64,000 bases of DNA from assembly GCF_039535785.1 (NCBI RefSeq), contig NZ_BAAAXV010000011.1:371394-435393 (forward strand), written 5' to 3'. The DNA is from Nonomuraea helvata. GTDB taxonomy: Bacteria; Actinomycetota; Actinomycetes; Streptosporangiales; Streptosporangiaceae. Made by a program: the position numbers and the translations under genes. Positions 17,043 through 24,590 of the stretch are shown here, piece by piece. Position 1 is the stretch's first letter, and the number at the start of each line of letters is the position of its first letter. Below the pieces are notes generated by a model. That model ran no database searches. It had not been told where the DNA came from and was given only the letters and a program-made list of their open reading frames with translations.

Positions 17043-17240
17043 ATGACCCTTCGCTTGACCGATGAGCAGACCGCGGCCCTCCGTAAGCGCGCCGAGTTCG
17101 AGGGGCGCAGCATGCAGCAGGTGGCTCTGCACGCGATCGACTATTACCTCGAGCACGTCTCCGACGACGAAGTCACCGACGCGCTCGCGGAGAAGGGCGC
17201 TCGGCGCTTCGCCGACCTGTTGCGGAGGCTAGGCGAGTGA
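17043..17240 (+). CDS. ribbon-helix-helix antitoxin of a Phd/Doc-like pair
   Basis: The product has 65 residues from ATG 17043, chosen because GGAGG (17031-17035) is seven bases upstream; ATG 17037 and ATG 17028 are in frame but too close to or before that site. The N-terminus MTLRLTDEQTAALRKRAEFE, GRSMQQVALHAIDYYLEH is a typical Arc/MetJ ribbon-helix-helix fold, which binds DNA as a dimer. The acidic C-terminal part (SDDEVTDALAEKG) would cover the toxin. The stop codon overlaps the GTG start of the toxin by four bases. The inverted repeat upstream is the likely operator. Confidence 0.8.
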   Translation: MTLRLTDEQTAALRKRAEFEGRSMQQVALHAIDYYLEHVSDDEVTDALAEKGARRFADLLRRLGE

Positions 17241-17617
17241 CCCGTTATGTCACTCTCGAGCAGGGGCTGCGCATCGCCCGCACTGCCGTGGGCGGCCCCA
17301 TCCAGATGCGCGATCTCGGGCTGCTCGAGGCGGCGCTCCTGCGGCCGCAGACGTCCCTGTTCGGCCACGACGCCTATCCCGACGTGTTCGTGAAAGCCGC
17401 GGCCTTGCTCCATTCGATCGTCACCAATCACCCTCTCGTTGATGGGAACAAACGGGCAGGGTGGCTGACGACGTATGTCTTTCTCGCCAAGAACGGGATC
17501 GAGCTCGATCCGGTCGACGACTCTGCCTACGACCTCGTCATCGCCGTCGCATCCGGCAAGCTCACTGAGGTGGACGAGATCGCGGACGTCCTGCGTACCT
17601 TCGCGACGCCATCCTGA
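17237..17617 (+). CDS. doc: Doc/Fic-family toxin (death-on-curing)
   Basis: The 126-residue protein is of the Doc type, a short Fic-fold enzyme. It carries the signature HPLVDGNKRAG at residues 65-75, with His65, Asp69, Asn71, Lys72 and Arg73 all kept. Doc toxins use ATP to phosphorylate EF-Tu and stop translation; the antitoxin occupies the active site. The Phe of the common HPF form is Leu here, seen in many actinobacterial relatives. Translation is coupled to the antitoxin by a GTGA overlap. The pair lies between an unrelated lipoprotein and two membrane proteins, with no plasmid or phage genes near. Confidence 0.85.
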   Translation: MTRYVTLEQGLRIARTAVGGPIQMRDLGLLEAALLRPQTSLFGHDAYPDVFVKAAALLHSIVTNHPLVDGNKRAGWLTTYVFLAKNGIELDPVDDSAYDLVIAVASGKLTEVDEIADVLRTFATPS

Positions 17618-17629
17618 CCGGCGCGCCCC

Positions 17630-18727
17630 TCAGCTGCGGGAGCCCTCGTTGCTCGCCTCGTCCAGCGGCGTCAGCGTGTCCGTGGCGGCCTCGTGCTCCA
17701 TCCCCGTCGCCTGCAGCAGGTCGACGACCACCGAACGCAGCTGCGCGATGATCACGTGCGCCGAGAAGCCGAGCCCTTCGGGCCGTTCGCGGGCCGCGAC
17801 GGCGAGCAGCGCCTGCCGGGCCAGCGTCGGTTCGCGGCCCGCCCCGAGCTCCAGTTGCAGTAGCAGCGCCGCCTCCGAGACCTCGCGCAGCGCCTCCGCC
17901 AGGGCGGGGGGCGGCGGGCTGGCCTCGCCGAGCGCCGCGAGGGTGCGCCTGGCCAGGACCCGCGCGTTCCGCAGTGCCAGGTCCACCGGCACGGCCGCGG
18001 TCTCGTAACGTGCCAGGCTGGCCTTGCGGTGCCAGTGCAGCGGCGAGATGAGCGTGATCTCCTTGGCGGTCTCCAGCGCCTGCTCGTACTCGTGGACCGC
18101 GTCCTGCGTGGTGCGCGCCTGCTCCAGCGCCTCGGCCGCCAGGTCCACGTCCCGCTTCTCGATCGCCTCCGCGGCCCGTTCCAGCACCGTGGACAGCGCG
18201 TCGAGCACCCCCGACAGGTGCTTGGCCGCGATCGTGAACGGGCTGGCGGGCAGCAGGGCCACCGCCAGGATCCCGATGACGCCCCCGGTGAGCGCGTCGA
18301 CCATCCGGTCCAGGCCCCCGCCCCCGTCGCCGGGCACCAGGGCGGCCACCAGCACGGCCGACGAGCCGGCCTGCGCGACGAACAGCGCCCCGCTGTTCAG
18401 CAGCACCGCCACGGTCATCGCCAGCGCCACCACGAGCGCGAGCTGCCATGCGCCCGAGCCGATCCACGACACCAGCAGGTCGCCGATGCCCACCCCGAGG
18501 CTGACGCCGATCACCAGTTCGGCCACTCTGCGCAGCCGTTGTCCGAGCCCGACGCCCACGCAGATCAGCACGGAGATCGGGGCGAAGAGGGGGTGTGGGT
18601 GGCCGAGCAGTTCGATGGCGATGATCCAGGCCAGCGCGGCTCCGATCGCGCACTGCGCGATGGAGGGTGTCATGAGGCCGAACGTGCCCAGTCGTTCCTT
18701 CACATGATCGCTGAGCCTGGTTCGCAC
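17630..18727 (-). CDS. FUSC-like/aromatic acid exporter-type membrane protein, copy 1
   Basis: The 365-residue protein has an N-terminal membrane domain of about six helices (residues 20-165; GLMTPSIAQCAIGAALAWI, PHPLFAPISVLICVGVGLGQ) and a C-terminal cytoplasmic, mostly helical part. This is the half-size layout of FUSC/ArAE proteins related to p-hydroxybenzoate exporters. A close paralogue lies directly upstream on the same strand. TATAAG stands right in front of the GTG start used here, so the true start might be a little downstream. It converges with the toxin gene 12 bases away. Confidence 0.7.
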   Translation of the reverse strand: MRTRLSDHVKERLGTFGLMTPSIAQCAIGAALAWIIAIELLGHPHPLFAPISVLICVGVGLGQRLRRVAELVIGVSLGVGIGDLLVSWIGSGAWQLALVVALAMTVAVLLNSGALFVAQAGSSAVLVAALVPGDGGGGLDRMVDALTGGVIGILAVALLPASPFTIAAKHLSGVLDALSTVLERAAEAIEKRDVDLAAEALEQARTTQDAVHEYEQALETAKEITLISPLHWHRKASLARYETAAVPVDLALRNARVLARRTLAALGEASPPPPALAEALREVSEAALLLQLELGAGREPTLARQALLAVAARERPEGLGFSAHVIIAQLRSVVVDLLQATGMEHEAATDTLTPLDEASNEGSRS

Positions 18728-18776
18728 CCTTATACCTTGGCGGATCTTTATGACGTTGAGGTCACATTCGCCCTAT

Positions 18777-19925
18777 CTAGGCCCCTTTGGTCGGAGCCGT
18801 TCCCGGCGGAGCGGGAGGAGGGCGCGTCTCCTCCTGGTCACGCGGCGCCTGCCCGTCGGCGTCGTGGGTGTGGACGTCGGTTGGCGGCAGGGCCGCCAAC
18901 GCCTCCTCGCGCTGGGCGCCGCTCGCCTGGAGCAGGTCCACGATGATGGACCGTAGCTGGGCGATCATCACATCCGCCGAGAAGCCCCACCGCTCCGACC
19001 TCTGGCGGGAGGCCACCTCCAGGACCGCCTTGGTGACCTTGTCCGGCGGTCGTTCGGCGGCCAGCTCGTCCCGCAGCATGAGACTGGCGTCCGCCAGGTC
19101 GCGTAGCGCGCCGGGCAGCCACGGCGGGAGCGGGCTGCCGCCGTCGAGCGCCACGATGGCCCGCCTGGCCAGCACCCTGGTGTTCCTGAGCGCGTGATCG
19201 AGCGGCACGGCCGCTTTCTCGTACCCCTCGAGGGTGGGGCGGCGGTGGCGGTGCAGCGGCGAGATGGTGGCGATCTCCTTGCTCGTCTCCAGCGCCTGCA
19301 GGAACTCCTCCACCTTCGTCTGGCTGCTCCGCGCCTCCTCCAGCGCCTCGCCGGCCAGGCGCACGTCGCGCTGCTCGATGGCCTCGGCGATCTGCCGCAG
19401 CGAGTCGGCCAGTGTGCTGAACATTCCTTTGGCGTACCGCTGGGCGAGCGCGGACGGGCTGGCGGGCAGCAGGGCCACCGCCGCGAGCCCCACGAGGCCG
19501 CCGACCAGCGCGTCGACCATCCTGGCGAACCCGCCGGCGCCGCTCGGCGGCAGGAGGGTCGCGACGAGCACGGCCGAGGAGCCCGCCTGCAGCACGATCA
19601 CCGAGCCGCGGTCCAGCAGCACCGCCGTGGCCATCGCGATCGCCACCACCAGTGCGATCTGCCACGCGCCCGAGCCGATCCACGACACCAGCAGGTCCCC
19701 GACGCCGATGCCGACGCTGACCCCCGCGACCAGCTCCACCACCCGCCGCAGCCGCTGCCCCAGCCCCACGCCGATGCAGACCACGACCGCGATGGGCGCG
19801 AAGAACGGGCGGCTGTGGCCGAGGAGGTCCTTGGCCACGAGCCAGGCGATCGCGGCGCCGACGGCGCACTGGCCGATGGAGGGGGCCATCAGCCTCAGCC
19901 TCTTCAGGCGCTGGTGTACGTGCAT
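18777..19925 (-). CDS. FUSC-like/aromatic acid exporter-type membrane protein, copy 2
   Basis: From ATG 19925 the protein has 382 residues and aligns by eye over its whole length with the neighbouring copy (LMAPSIGQCAVGAAIAWL, FFAPIAVVVCIGVGLGQRLR, DLLVSWIGSGAWQIALVV). It has the same N-terminal six-helix domain and helical cytoplasmic part, plus an extra charged and Pro-rich C-terminal tail. The two genes are separated by only 49 bases, so they look like a tandem duplication that now may encode a heteromeric transporter. The substrate is unknown. Confidence 0.7.
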   Translation of the reverse strand: MHVHQRLKRLRLMAPSIGQCAVGAAIAWLVAKDLLGHSRPFFAPIAVVVCIGVGLGQRLRRVVELVAGVSVGIGVGDLLVSWIGSGAWQIALVVAIAMATAVLLDRGSVIVLQAGSSAVLVATLLPPSGAGGFARMVDALVGGLVGLAAVALLPASPSALAQRYAKGMFSTLADSLRQIAEAIEQRDVRLAGEALEEARSSQTKVEEFLQALETSKEIATISPLHRHRRPTLEGYEKAAVPLDHALRNTRVLARRAIVALDGGSPLPPWLPGALRDLADASLMLRDELAAERPPDKVTKAVLEVASRQRSERWGFSADVMIAQLRSIIVDLLQASGAQREEALAALPPTDVHTHDADGQAPRDQEETRPPPAPPGTAPTKGA

Positions 19926-19993
19926 GTCAAACACGCCACTACCCTGGCCCGGAAACGTGACACCAAGGTTACGGCCCGATGAGGTCGGGCGGC

Positions 19994-20674
19994 TCAGCCG
20001 TTCAGGAAGGCGTCCACGGCCTCCAGGAACGGCCCCCGGGCGGTCACGTGGATGAGGTGGCCGACCTCGATCGTGACCAGCCGCGCCCCCGGGATCCGCT
20101 CGGCCACCGCCTCGGTGCCGACGTGGCTCAGCTCCCCGCCCGACAGCACCAGCGTGGGCGCGGTGATCTCCGCGAGCCTTTCCAGCACGGCGGGGTCGGG
20201 GTCGGTCAGCTGCCGCTCGGTCTGGTGCATCATGCGCCAGTCGAACGCGGCGGAGTCGTCCTCCACGATCGGCGGGCGGTTCCCGAACGGGAGCGGCGGC
20301 GGCGCGTCCTCGAGCACCAGCCGCTCGACGCGCGCCGGGTGGTCCATCGCCATCCGGTACGCCACCACGCCGCCCAGCGAGTGCCCGATCACCGTGGCCC
20401 GCCCGATGCCCAGCTGGTCGAGGAGCGCGACGACGTCCGCCGCCATCTCGGCCAGCTCGTACGAACCGGGATGGTCGCTCCCCCCGTGCCCGCGCAGGTC
20501 GAGGGCGAGCACGCGGTAGCGGGCCGCGAAGTGCTGGGTGATGCCGTTCCAGTCGTTGTGATCGGCGGTCCGGCCGTGGATCAGGACGAGTGGGGGAGAG
20601 GCGAGGTCGCCTTCCTCGCGATATACGAGCTTGATCCCGTTGACGTGTGCTTCGCGAATCACAACGAGGACCAT
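19994..20674 (-). CDS. alpha/beta hydrolase
   Basis: From ATG 20674 the protein has 226 residues. It has the alpha/beta hydrolase order: VLIHGRTADHNDWNG (oxyanion strand), LALDLRGHGGSDHPGSY, nucleophile Ser in VIGHSLGGVVAYRMA, and a C-terminal His in EVGHLIHVT. The catalytic acid would lie in the VLSGGELSHVG region, where Glu stands in for Asp. Substrate unknown. The upstream extension of the frame to 20779 is not used because it has no codon bias and runs into the promoter region of the divergent ring-opening hydrolase gene. Confidence 0.75.
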   Translation of the reverse strand: MVLVVIREAHVNGIKLVYREEGDLASPPLVLIHGRTADHNDWNGITQHFAARYRVLALDLRGHGGSDHPGSYELAEMAADVVALLDQLGIGRATVIGHSLGGVVAYRMAMDHPARVERLVLEDAPPPLPFGNRPPIVEDDSAAFDWRMMHQTERQLTDPDPAVLERLAEITAPTLVLSGGELSHVGTEAVAERIPGARLVTIEVGHLIHVTARGPFLEAVDAFLNG

Positions 20675-20810
20675 ACCGGCCGCCCCGCGGTGGCGCTGAG
20701 CGCACCTTGACATCGTCGGCGGCGTTCGTGGGCAGACATTGACATGTGTCCCGCCGACCACCTCGGCTAGCGTCGCCAAGCGGGACGGGTAGCGGAGAAG
20801 GGGGCGTCAC

Positions 20811-21902
20811 ATGCCGGACCCGATTGAAGTGCGCAAGGTGCCGATCGAGAGCGTCACCGACGCCTCCGGCCTGTCACGGCTCATCGCCGACGGGGTGATC
20901 GAGGCACACCGGGTGCTCGCCGTCATCGGCAAGACCGAGGGCAACGGCGGCGTGAACGACTACACCCGTATCCTCGCCGACCGGGCCTTCCGCGAGGTGC
21001 TGGCCGAGCACGGGCATCCGGCCCCGGACAGCGTGCCCCTGGTGTGGTCCGGCGGCACCGACGGCATTCTCAGCCCGCACGCCACCGTCTTCGCCACCAC
21101 GGCCGACGCTCCCGCCTCCGACGAGCCGCGGCTGTCGGTGGGCGTGGCGATGAGCGAGGTGATCCTGCCCGAGGACATCGGCAGGCCCGCCATGGTGGAG
21201 AAGGTCGCGGCAGGCGTCCGCGAGGCCATGAAGATCGCGGGCATCGACGACCCGCGCGACGTCCACTACGTGCAGACCAAGACGCCGCTGCTCACCCTGG
21301 CCACCATCACCGACGCCAAGAGTCGCGGCCAGGACACCGCCATCGAGGAGACCGGCCCCTCCATGGACCTGTCCAACTCCACCACCGCCCTCGGCATCGC
21401 CGTCGCGCTGGGCGAGATCGACATGCCGCGCGCCGACCAGATCCACAAGGACCTGTCGCTGTACTCGTCCGTGGCATCGTGCTCGTCGGGGGTGGAGCTG
21501 GACCGGGCGCAGATCGTTCTGGTGGGGAACGTACGCGGCATCGGCGGCCGCTACCGCATCGGCCACAGCGTCATGAAGGACGCCCTCGACGCCGACGGCA
21601 TCTGGGAGGCCATCAGGGACTCCGGCCTGCCGCTGCCGGAGCGCCCGCATCCATCGGACCTCGGCGGGCGGCTGGTGAACGTCTTCATGAAGTGCGAGGC
21701 CGACCCGTCAGGACGGGTGCGCGGACGGCGCAACATCATGCTGGACGACTCCGACGTGCACTGGCACCGGCAGATCAAGGCCGCGGTCGGCGGGGTGGCG
21801 GCCTCGGTCACCGGCGACCCGGCGGTCTTCGTCTCGGTGGCCGCCGTCCACCAGGGCCCCTCGGGCGGCGGACCGGTGGCGGCCATCGCCGACCTGGGAT
21901 AG
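20811..21902 (+). CDS. ring-opening amidohydrolase (cyanuric acid amidohydrolase/barbiturase family)
   Basis: The 363-residue protein belongs to the small AtzD/TrzD/barbiturase family, which opens six-membered cyclic imides through a three-fold symmetric toblerone fold. Three Ser-Lys pairs are visible, one per repeat: Lys41 (IGKTEGNG) with Ser80 (VWSGGTDG), Lys157 (VQTKTPLL) with Ser226 (CSSGVEL), and Lys294 (FMKCEAD) with Ser351 (GPSGGGP). The metal-binding segment near Glu296 is also kept. Cyanuric acid gives carboxybiuret; barbiturate gives ureidomalonate in oxidative pyrimidine breakdown. No other catabolic gene is adjacent. Start ATG 20811 has a strong AGAAGGGGG ribosome site. Confidence 0.85.
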   Translation: MPDPIEVRKVPIESVTDASGLSRLIADGVIEAHRVLAVIGKTEGNGGVNDYTRILADRAFREVLAEHGHPAPDSVPLVWSGGTDGILSPHATVFATTADAPASDEPRLSVGVAMSEVILPEDIGRPAMVEKVAAGVREAMKIAGIDDPRDVHYVQTKTPLLTLATITDAKSRGQDTAIEETGPSMDLSNSTTALGIAVALGEIDMPRADQIHKDLSLYSSVASCSSGVELDRAQIVLVGNVRGIGGRYRIGHSVMKDALDADGIWEAIRDSGLPLPERPHPSDLGGRLVNVFMKCEADPSGRVRGRRNIMLDDSDVHWHRQIKAAVGGVAASVTGDPAVFVSVAAVHQGPSGGGPVAAIADLG

Positions 21903-21995
21903 CCGGTCCGGCCGCGTGCCGGCTCGGGATCGACATCGTCGGCGGGGTACGGGCATGTCGCCGAAGCGCGAGGGGCCGGGCTTGTTCTAGCTATG

Positions 21996-22001
21996 TAGAG
22001 T
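21996..22001 (+). promoter_or_regulatory. probable -10 box of a leaderless padR transcript
   Basis: TAGAGT lies eight bases before the ATG at 22009 and no ribosome site is present. The surrounding AT-rich stretch may also hold the PadR operator. Confidence 0.4.
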
Positions 22002-22008
22002 ACGAGAT

Positions 22009-22356
22009 ATGAAGAGAAGCCTGCGGATGACCATGCCGACGCAGGCTGTCCTGCGGGCCCTGCTCCACGATCCCGGGCGCGATCGCTACGGGCTCGAGGT
22101 GTGTGAGCTGGCCGAGCTGCCGAGCGGGACGGTCTACCCGATCCTGGCCAGACTGGAGCAGGTCGGCTGGGTGGAGAGCCGGTGGGAGGACCCGGAGACG
22201 CACGTGACGGAAGGACGTCCGCGCCGCCGCTACTACCGGATCACTGCGGACGGGGCGGAGCAGGCGCGTGACGCTGTCGCGCGGGCATACCGGTCGCGCA
22301 GGCAGCAGGCGCCCGGCTGGCTGAACCGTCCGGGCCCGGCCGGGGGGCGGCTGTGA
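22009..22356 (+). CDS. PadR-family transcriptional regulator
   Basis: The 115-residue protein is a short PadR-type winged-helix repressor: QAVLRALLHDPGRDRYGLEV, AELPSGTVYPILARLEQVGW (recognition helix), and the wing GRPRRRYYRITADGAEQAR. Members of this subgroup usually lack the C-terminal dimer helix found in full PadR and control a neighbouring gene in response to a small molecule or envelope stress. Its stop overlaps the GTG start of the next gene by four bases, so it probably controls that membrane HD protein. Confidence 0.85.
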   Translation: MKRSLRMTMPTQAVLRALLHDPGRDRYGLEVCELAELPSGTVYPILARLEQVGWVESRWEDPETHVTEGRPRRRYYRITADGAEQARDAVARAYRSRRQQAPGWLNRPGPAGGRL

Positions 22357-23345
22357 ACGGCTCGCTCCAGCCGCTGCTGAAGGTCGTCGGCGACACGCTC
22401 ACCGGCGAACGGCTGCATATGGTCGAGCGGGCCTACCTGACGGCCGCCCACTGGCATCGCGGACAGCGGCGGCGCAGCGGCGAGCCCTACATCACCCACC
22501 CGGTCGCCGTCGCCGCGATCCTGGCCGAGCTGGGCATGGATCATGAGGTGCTCTGCGCGGCCCTGCTGCACGACGTGCTCGAGGACACCGACTGCCCGGA
22601 GCAGGAGCTGGTGCGTGGGTTCGGCGAGCCCGTCGTGCGTCTGGTACGCGACATGGCCGCGCTGCGGGATCCCCGGCAAGTGCCCGCGATCTGGGCGAGC
22701 GAGACGGGCGAGCGCGTGCTGATGCTCAAGCTGGCGGACCGGCTGCACAACCTGCGGACGCTGCGCTGGCTGCCCGAGGCGAAGCGCCGGCGGACAGCGC
22801 GCCAGACGCTCGAGACTTTCGCGCCGGTCGCAGGCAGGCTCGGTCTGGGGCGTCTCGAACAGGAGCTGGAACGGCTGTCCATCGCCAACCTCCCCGGCGG
22901 GGAAGGCGTCCAGGCGTCCTTCGGCGTCATCTCCGCGGGCGCCACCCTGCTTCCACGCGAAGCGCGTGCCCGCTGGCTGGAGGAGTGGCTCGGCGAACTG
23001 CACACACTCCCGGGCAGGTGGCCGCGGATACGGTTCGCCGTGCAACTGGTCAGCGGGATGCCGCGGCTGGCGATCACCCTGCGACGGTGGGACGCCCGGG
23101 ACGGCCACCCCCGGCCAGGCATGGCCGCCGTGCGGGGAGCCGGTCTCCGTTGCCTGCGGTGGGTGCTGGCCTCGGACGTGCGGACCTGGAGTCTGCTCAT
23201 GCCGCTGGTCGCCTGGCTGGTGCTCGACACGGCGGGGGAGCGGCTCGGTGATGCGGTGACCATCCTGATCACCGTGCCTCCGGTGCTCGCCGCAGGGGTG
23301 CGGGCGCTCCGGACCCGGCTCGGAGAGCGGGACGGGCGCGGGTAG
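22353..23345 (+). CDS. RelA/SpoT-type HD hydrolase domain with membrane-anchored C-terminus
   Basis: The N-terminal 150 residues of this 330-residue protein form the HD domain of Rel/SpoT (p)ppGpp hydrolases: His49 in YITHPVAVA, His73-Asp74 in LLHDVLEDTD with Glu77-Asp78, and Asp129 in KLADRLHNLRTL. All metal and catalytic residues appear to be present. No synthetase or TGS domain follows; instead there is a variable stretch and two hydrophobic segments near the C-terminus (about 265-283 and 290-310) that would anchor it in the membrane. It could be a small alarmone hydrolase acting at the membrane, but other nucleotide substrates are possible. It is coupled to padR. Confidence 0.75.
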   Translation: MNGSLQPLLKVVGDTLTGERLHMVERAYLTAAHWHRGQRRRSGEPYITHPVAVAAILAELGMDHEVLCAALLHDVLEDTDCPEQELVRGFGEPVVRLVRDMAALRDPRQVPAIWASETGERVLMLKLADRLHNLRTLRWLPEAKRRRTARQTLETFAPVAGRLGLGRLEQELERLSIANLPGGEGVQASFGVISAGATLLPREARARWLEEWLGELHTLPGRWPRIRFAVQLVSGMPRLAITLRRWDARDGHPRPGMAAVRGAGLRCLRWVLASDVRTWSLLMPLVAWLVLDTAGERLGDAVTILITVPPVLAAGVRALRTRLGERDGRG

Positions 23346-23348
23346 TCT
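23343..23348 (+). promoter_or_regulatory. probable -10 box of a leaderless transcript (SseB-like gene)
   Basis: TAGTCT lies seven bases before GTG 23355, overlapping the stop of the previous gene, with no ribosome site. Confidence 0.4.
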
Positions 23349-23354
23349 CGGGCT

Positions 23355-23888
23355 GTGCCGAGCATCCCGCGACCTCTCGATCCCAGCGACGACGGCAGCG
23401 CCGCGCCCGCCGTCGCCGCCGCGCTCGCCTCCTACCAGGCGGGCACGGCCGATGCCGCCGACGTGCTCAACGCCCTCGGCGGGGCCAGGCTGCTGGTGCC
23501 CGTGGTGGCGCTGCTGGCCGAGAGCGAGGTCGGCGCGCACGGGCTGCGGCAGGAGAAGGAGAGCGAGATGGCGCTGCCCAAGCTCGTCGGGGCGGACGGC
23601 AGGCAGGCCGTGCTCGCCTTCACCGGCGCGGACGCGCTGGCCAGATGGCGGCCCGACGCGCGGCCGATTCAGGCCACGGCGCTGCAGGTGTGCCAGGCGG
23701 CCGTGCAGGAGAAGGCGGCGGCGGTCGTGGTGGACGTGGCGGGGCCGGTGCAGTTCGTGATCGAGGGGGCGGTGCTGGAGGCGCTGGCGGCCGTCGAGTC
23801 GGGGACCGTCGATCGGCTCGACGGCGTGACCGTGGCCCGCGTGGAGCCCGCCCGGCGCCGCCGGTGGTTCTCCAAGAAGGTCCGCTGA
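23355..23888 (+). CDS. SseB-like protein
   Basis: The 177-residue protein shows the SseB N-terminal domain pattern: ALGGARLLVPVVALLAE, ALPKLVGADGRQAVLAFTGA, DALARWRPDARPIQATAL, AAAVVVDVAGPVQFVIEG. The ending RRRRWFSKKVR is basic. In actinomycetes a gene of this type often lies ahead of the shikimate block, as here. Its molecular role is unknown. No signal peptide or membrane segment is present. Confidence 0.75.
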   Translation: MPSIPRPLDPSDDGSAAPAVAAALASYQAGTADAADVLNALGGARLLVPVVALLAESEVGAHGLRQEKESEMALPKLVGADGRQAVLAFTGADALARWRPDARPIQATALQVCQAAVQEKAAAVVVDVAGPVQFVIEGAVLEALAAVESGTVDRLDGVTVARVEPARRRRWFSKKVR

Positions 23889-23926
23889 CTCTCTCCATAC
23901 GGGCGCCGGTGGCGCGAGGGGCGCAT

Positions 23927-23932
23927 TAAGGT
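23927..23932 (+). promoter_or_regulatory. probable -10 box of a leaderless transcript (prepilin peptidase gene)
   Basis: TAAGGT lies seven bases before GTG 23939 with no ribosome site between them. Confidence 0.4.
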
Positions 23933-23938
23933 CGGCTC

Positions 23939-24547
23939 GTGGTCGCACTCATGGCGCTCGCCGGGCTGATCTGCGGACGCCGCATCCGGGCGCTGGCCGG
24001 CTCCTACGACGACAGCCCGCTCTACTACGACGACCAGGGTCCGGCGCGCCTGTCCGGGTGGTTTCCCGGCGTGGAGGTGGTGACCGCCGCCGTGACCGCC
24101 CTCGTCGCCTGGCGGTTCGGGTTGCCGTACGTGACGGGAGCCGTCATCGGCACCGCCCTGGCGGTCATCGACTGGCGTACCAGCCTGCTGCCCGACGCGA
24201 TCACGCTCCCGGCGTACCCCGTCATGGCCCTGTCACTGGCGCCGACGGGAGAGCTGCCCAGGGCGCTGGCCGGCGCGGCGGCCCTGACGGCGGTGTACGG
24301 GGTGCTCTGGTTCATCAGGCCGGAGGCGATGGGGCTGGGGGACGTCAAGCTGGCCGGGCTCATCGGCATGACCGCCGGGGCGCTGGGCTGGCAGGCGTGG
24401 ATCGTGGCGGCCTTCTGCGGGCAGGTGCTGGGCGCCCTCTACGGCCTGGCGATCCTCCTGACCAGGCGCGGCACCAGGCACACCCAGTTCCCGTTCGGGC
24501 CGTTCATGCTGCTGGGCGCGTTCACCACACTCTGTCTCGGCTGGTGA
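23939..24547 (+). CDS. A24-family prepilin peptidase
   Basis: The 202-residue membrane protein contains the two catalytic Asp motifs of type IV prepilin peptidases: the first Asp in AVIDWRTSLLPDAIT and the second in GLGDVKLAG (GxGDxK). Around six hydrophobic helices are seen. It lacks the N-terminal cytoplasmic Cys-rich methylase domain, so it is a peptidase-only form, processing prepilin-like or Tad/Flp pseudopilin leader peptides. No pilin or secretion genes are near, but this gene commonly precedes aroC in actinomycetes. Confidence 0.85.
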   Translation: MVALMALAGLICGRRIRALAGSYDDSPLYYDDQGPARLSGWFPGVEVVTAAVTALVAWRFGLPYVTGAVIGTALAVIDWRTSLLPDAITLPAYPVMALSLAPTGELPRALAGAAALTAVYGVLWFIRPEAMGLGDVKLAGLIGMTAGALGWQAWIVAAFCGQVLGALYGLAILLTRRGTRHTQFPFGPFMLLGAFTTLCLGW

Positions 24548-24590
24548 ACGCCGGACATCTCACTAGGCAGCACGTGGAAGACTTGTACGC

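Noticed and set aside
19926..20810. Extension of the second FUSC-like frame up to 20810
   Set aside because: The extension runs over the alpha/beta hydrolase gene on the same strand in another frame and shows only Arg-rich shadow sequence.
23939..24547. Prepilin peptidase as evidence of a Tad/type IV pilus cluster here
   Set aside because: No pilin, ATPase or secretin genes are near. This gene is normally found ahead of aroC in actinomycetes.
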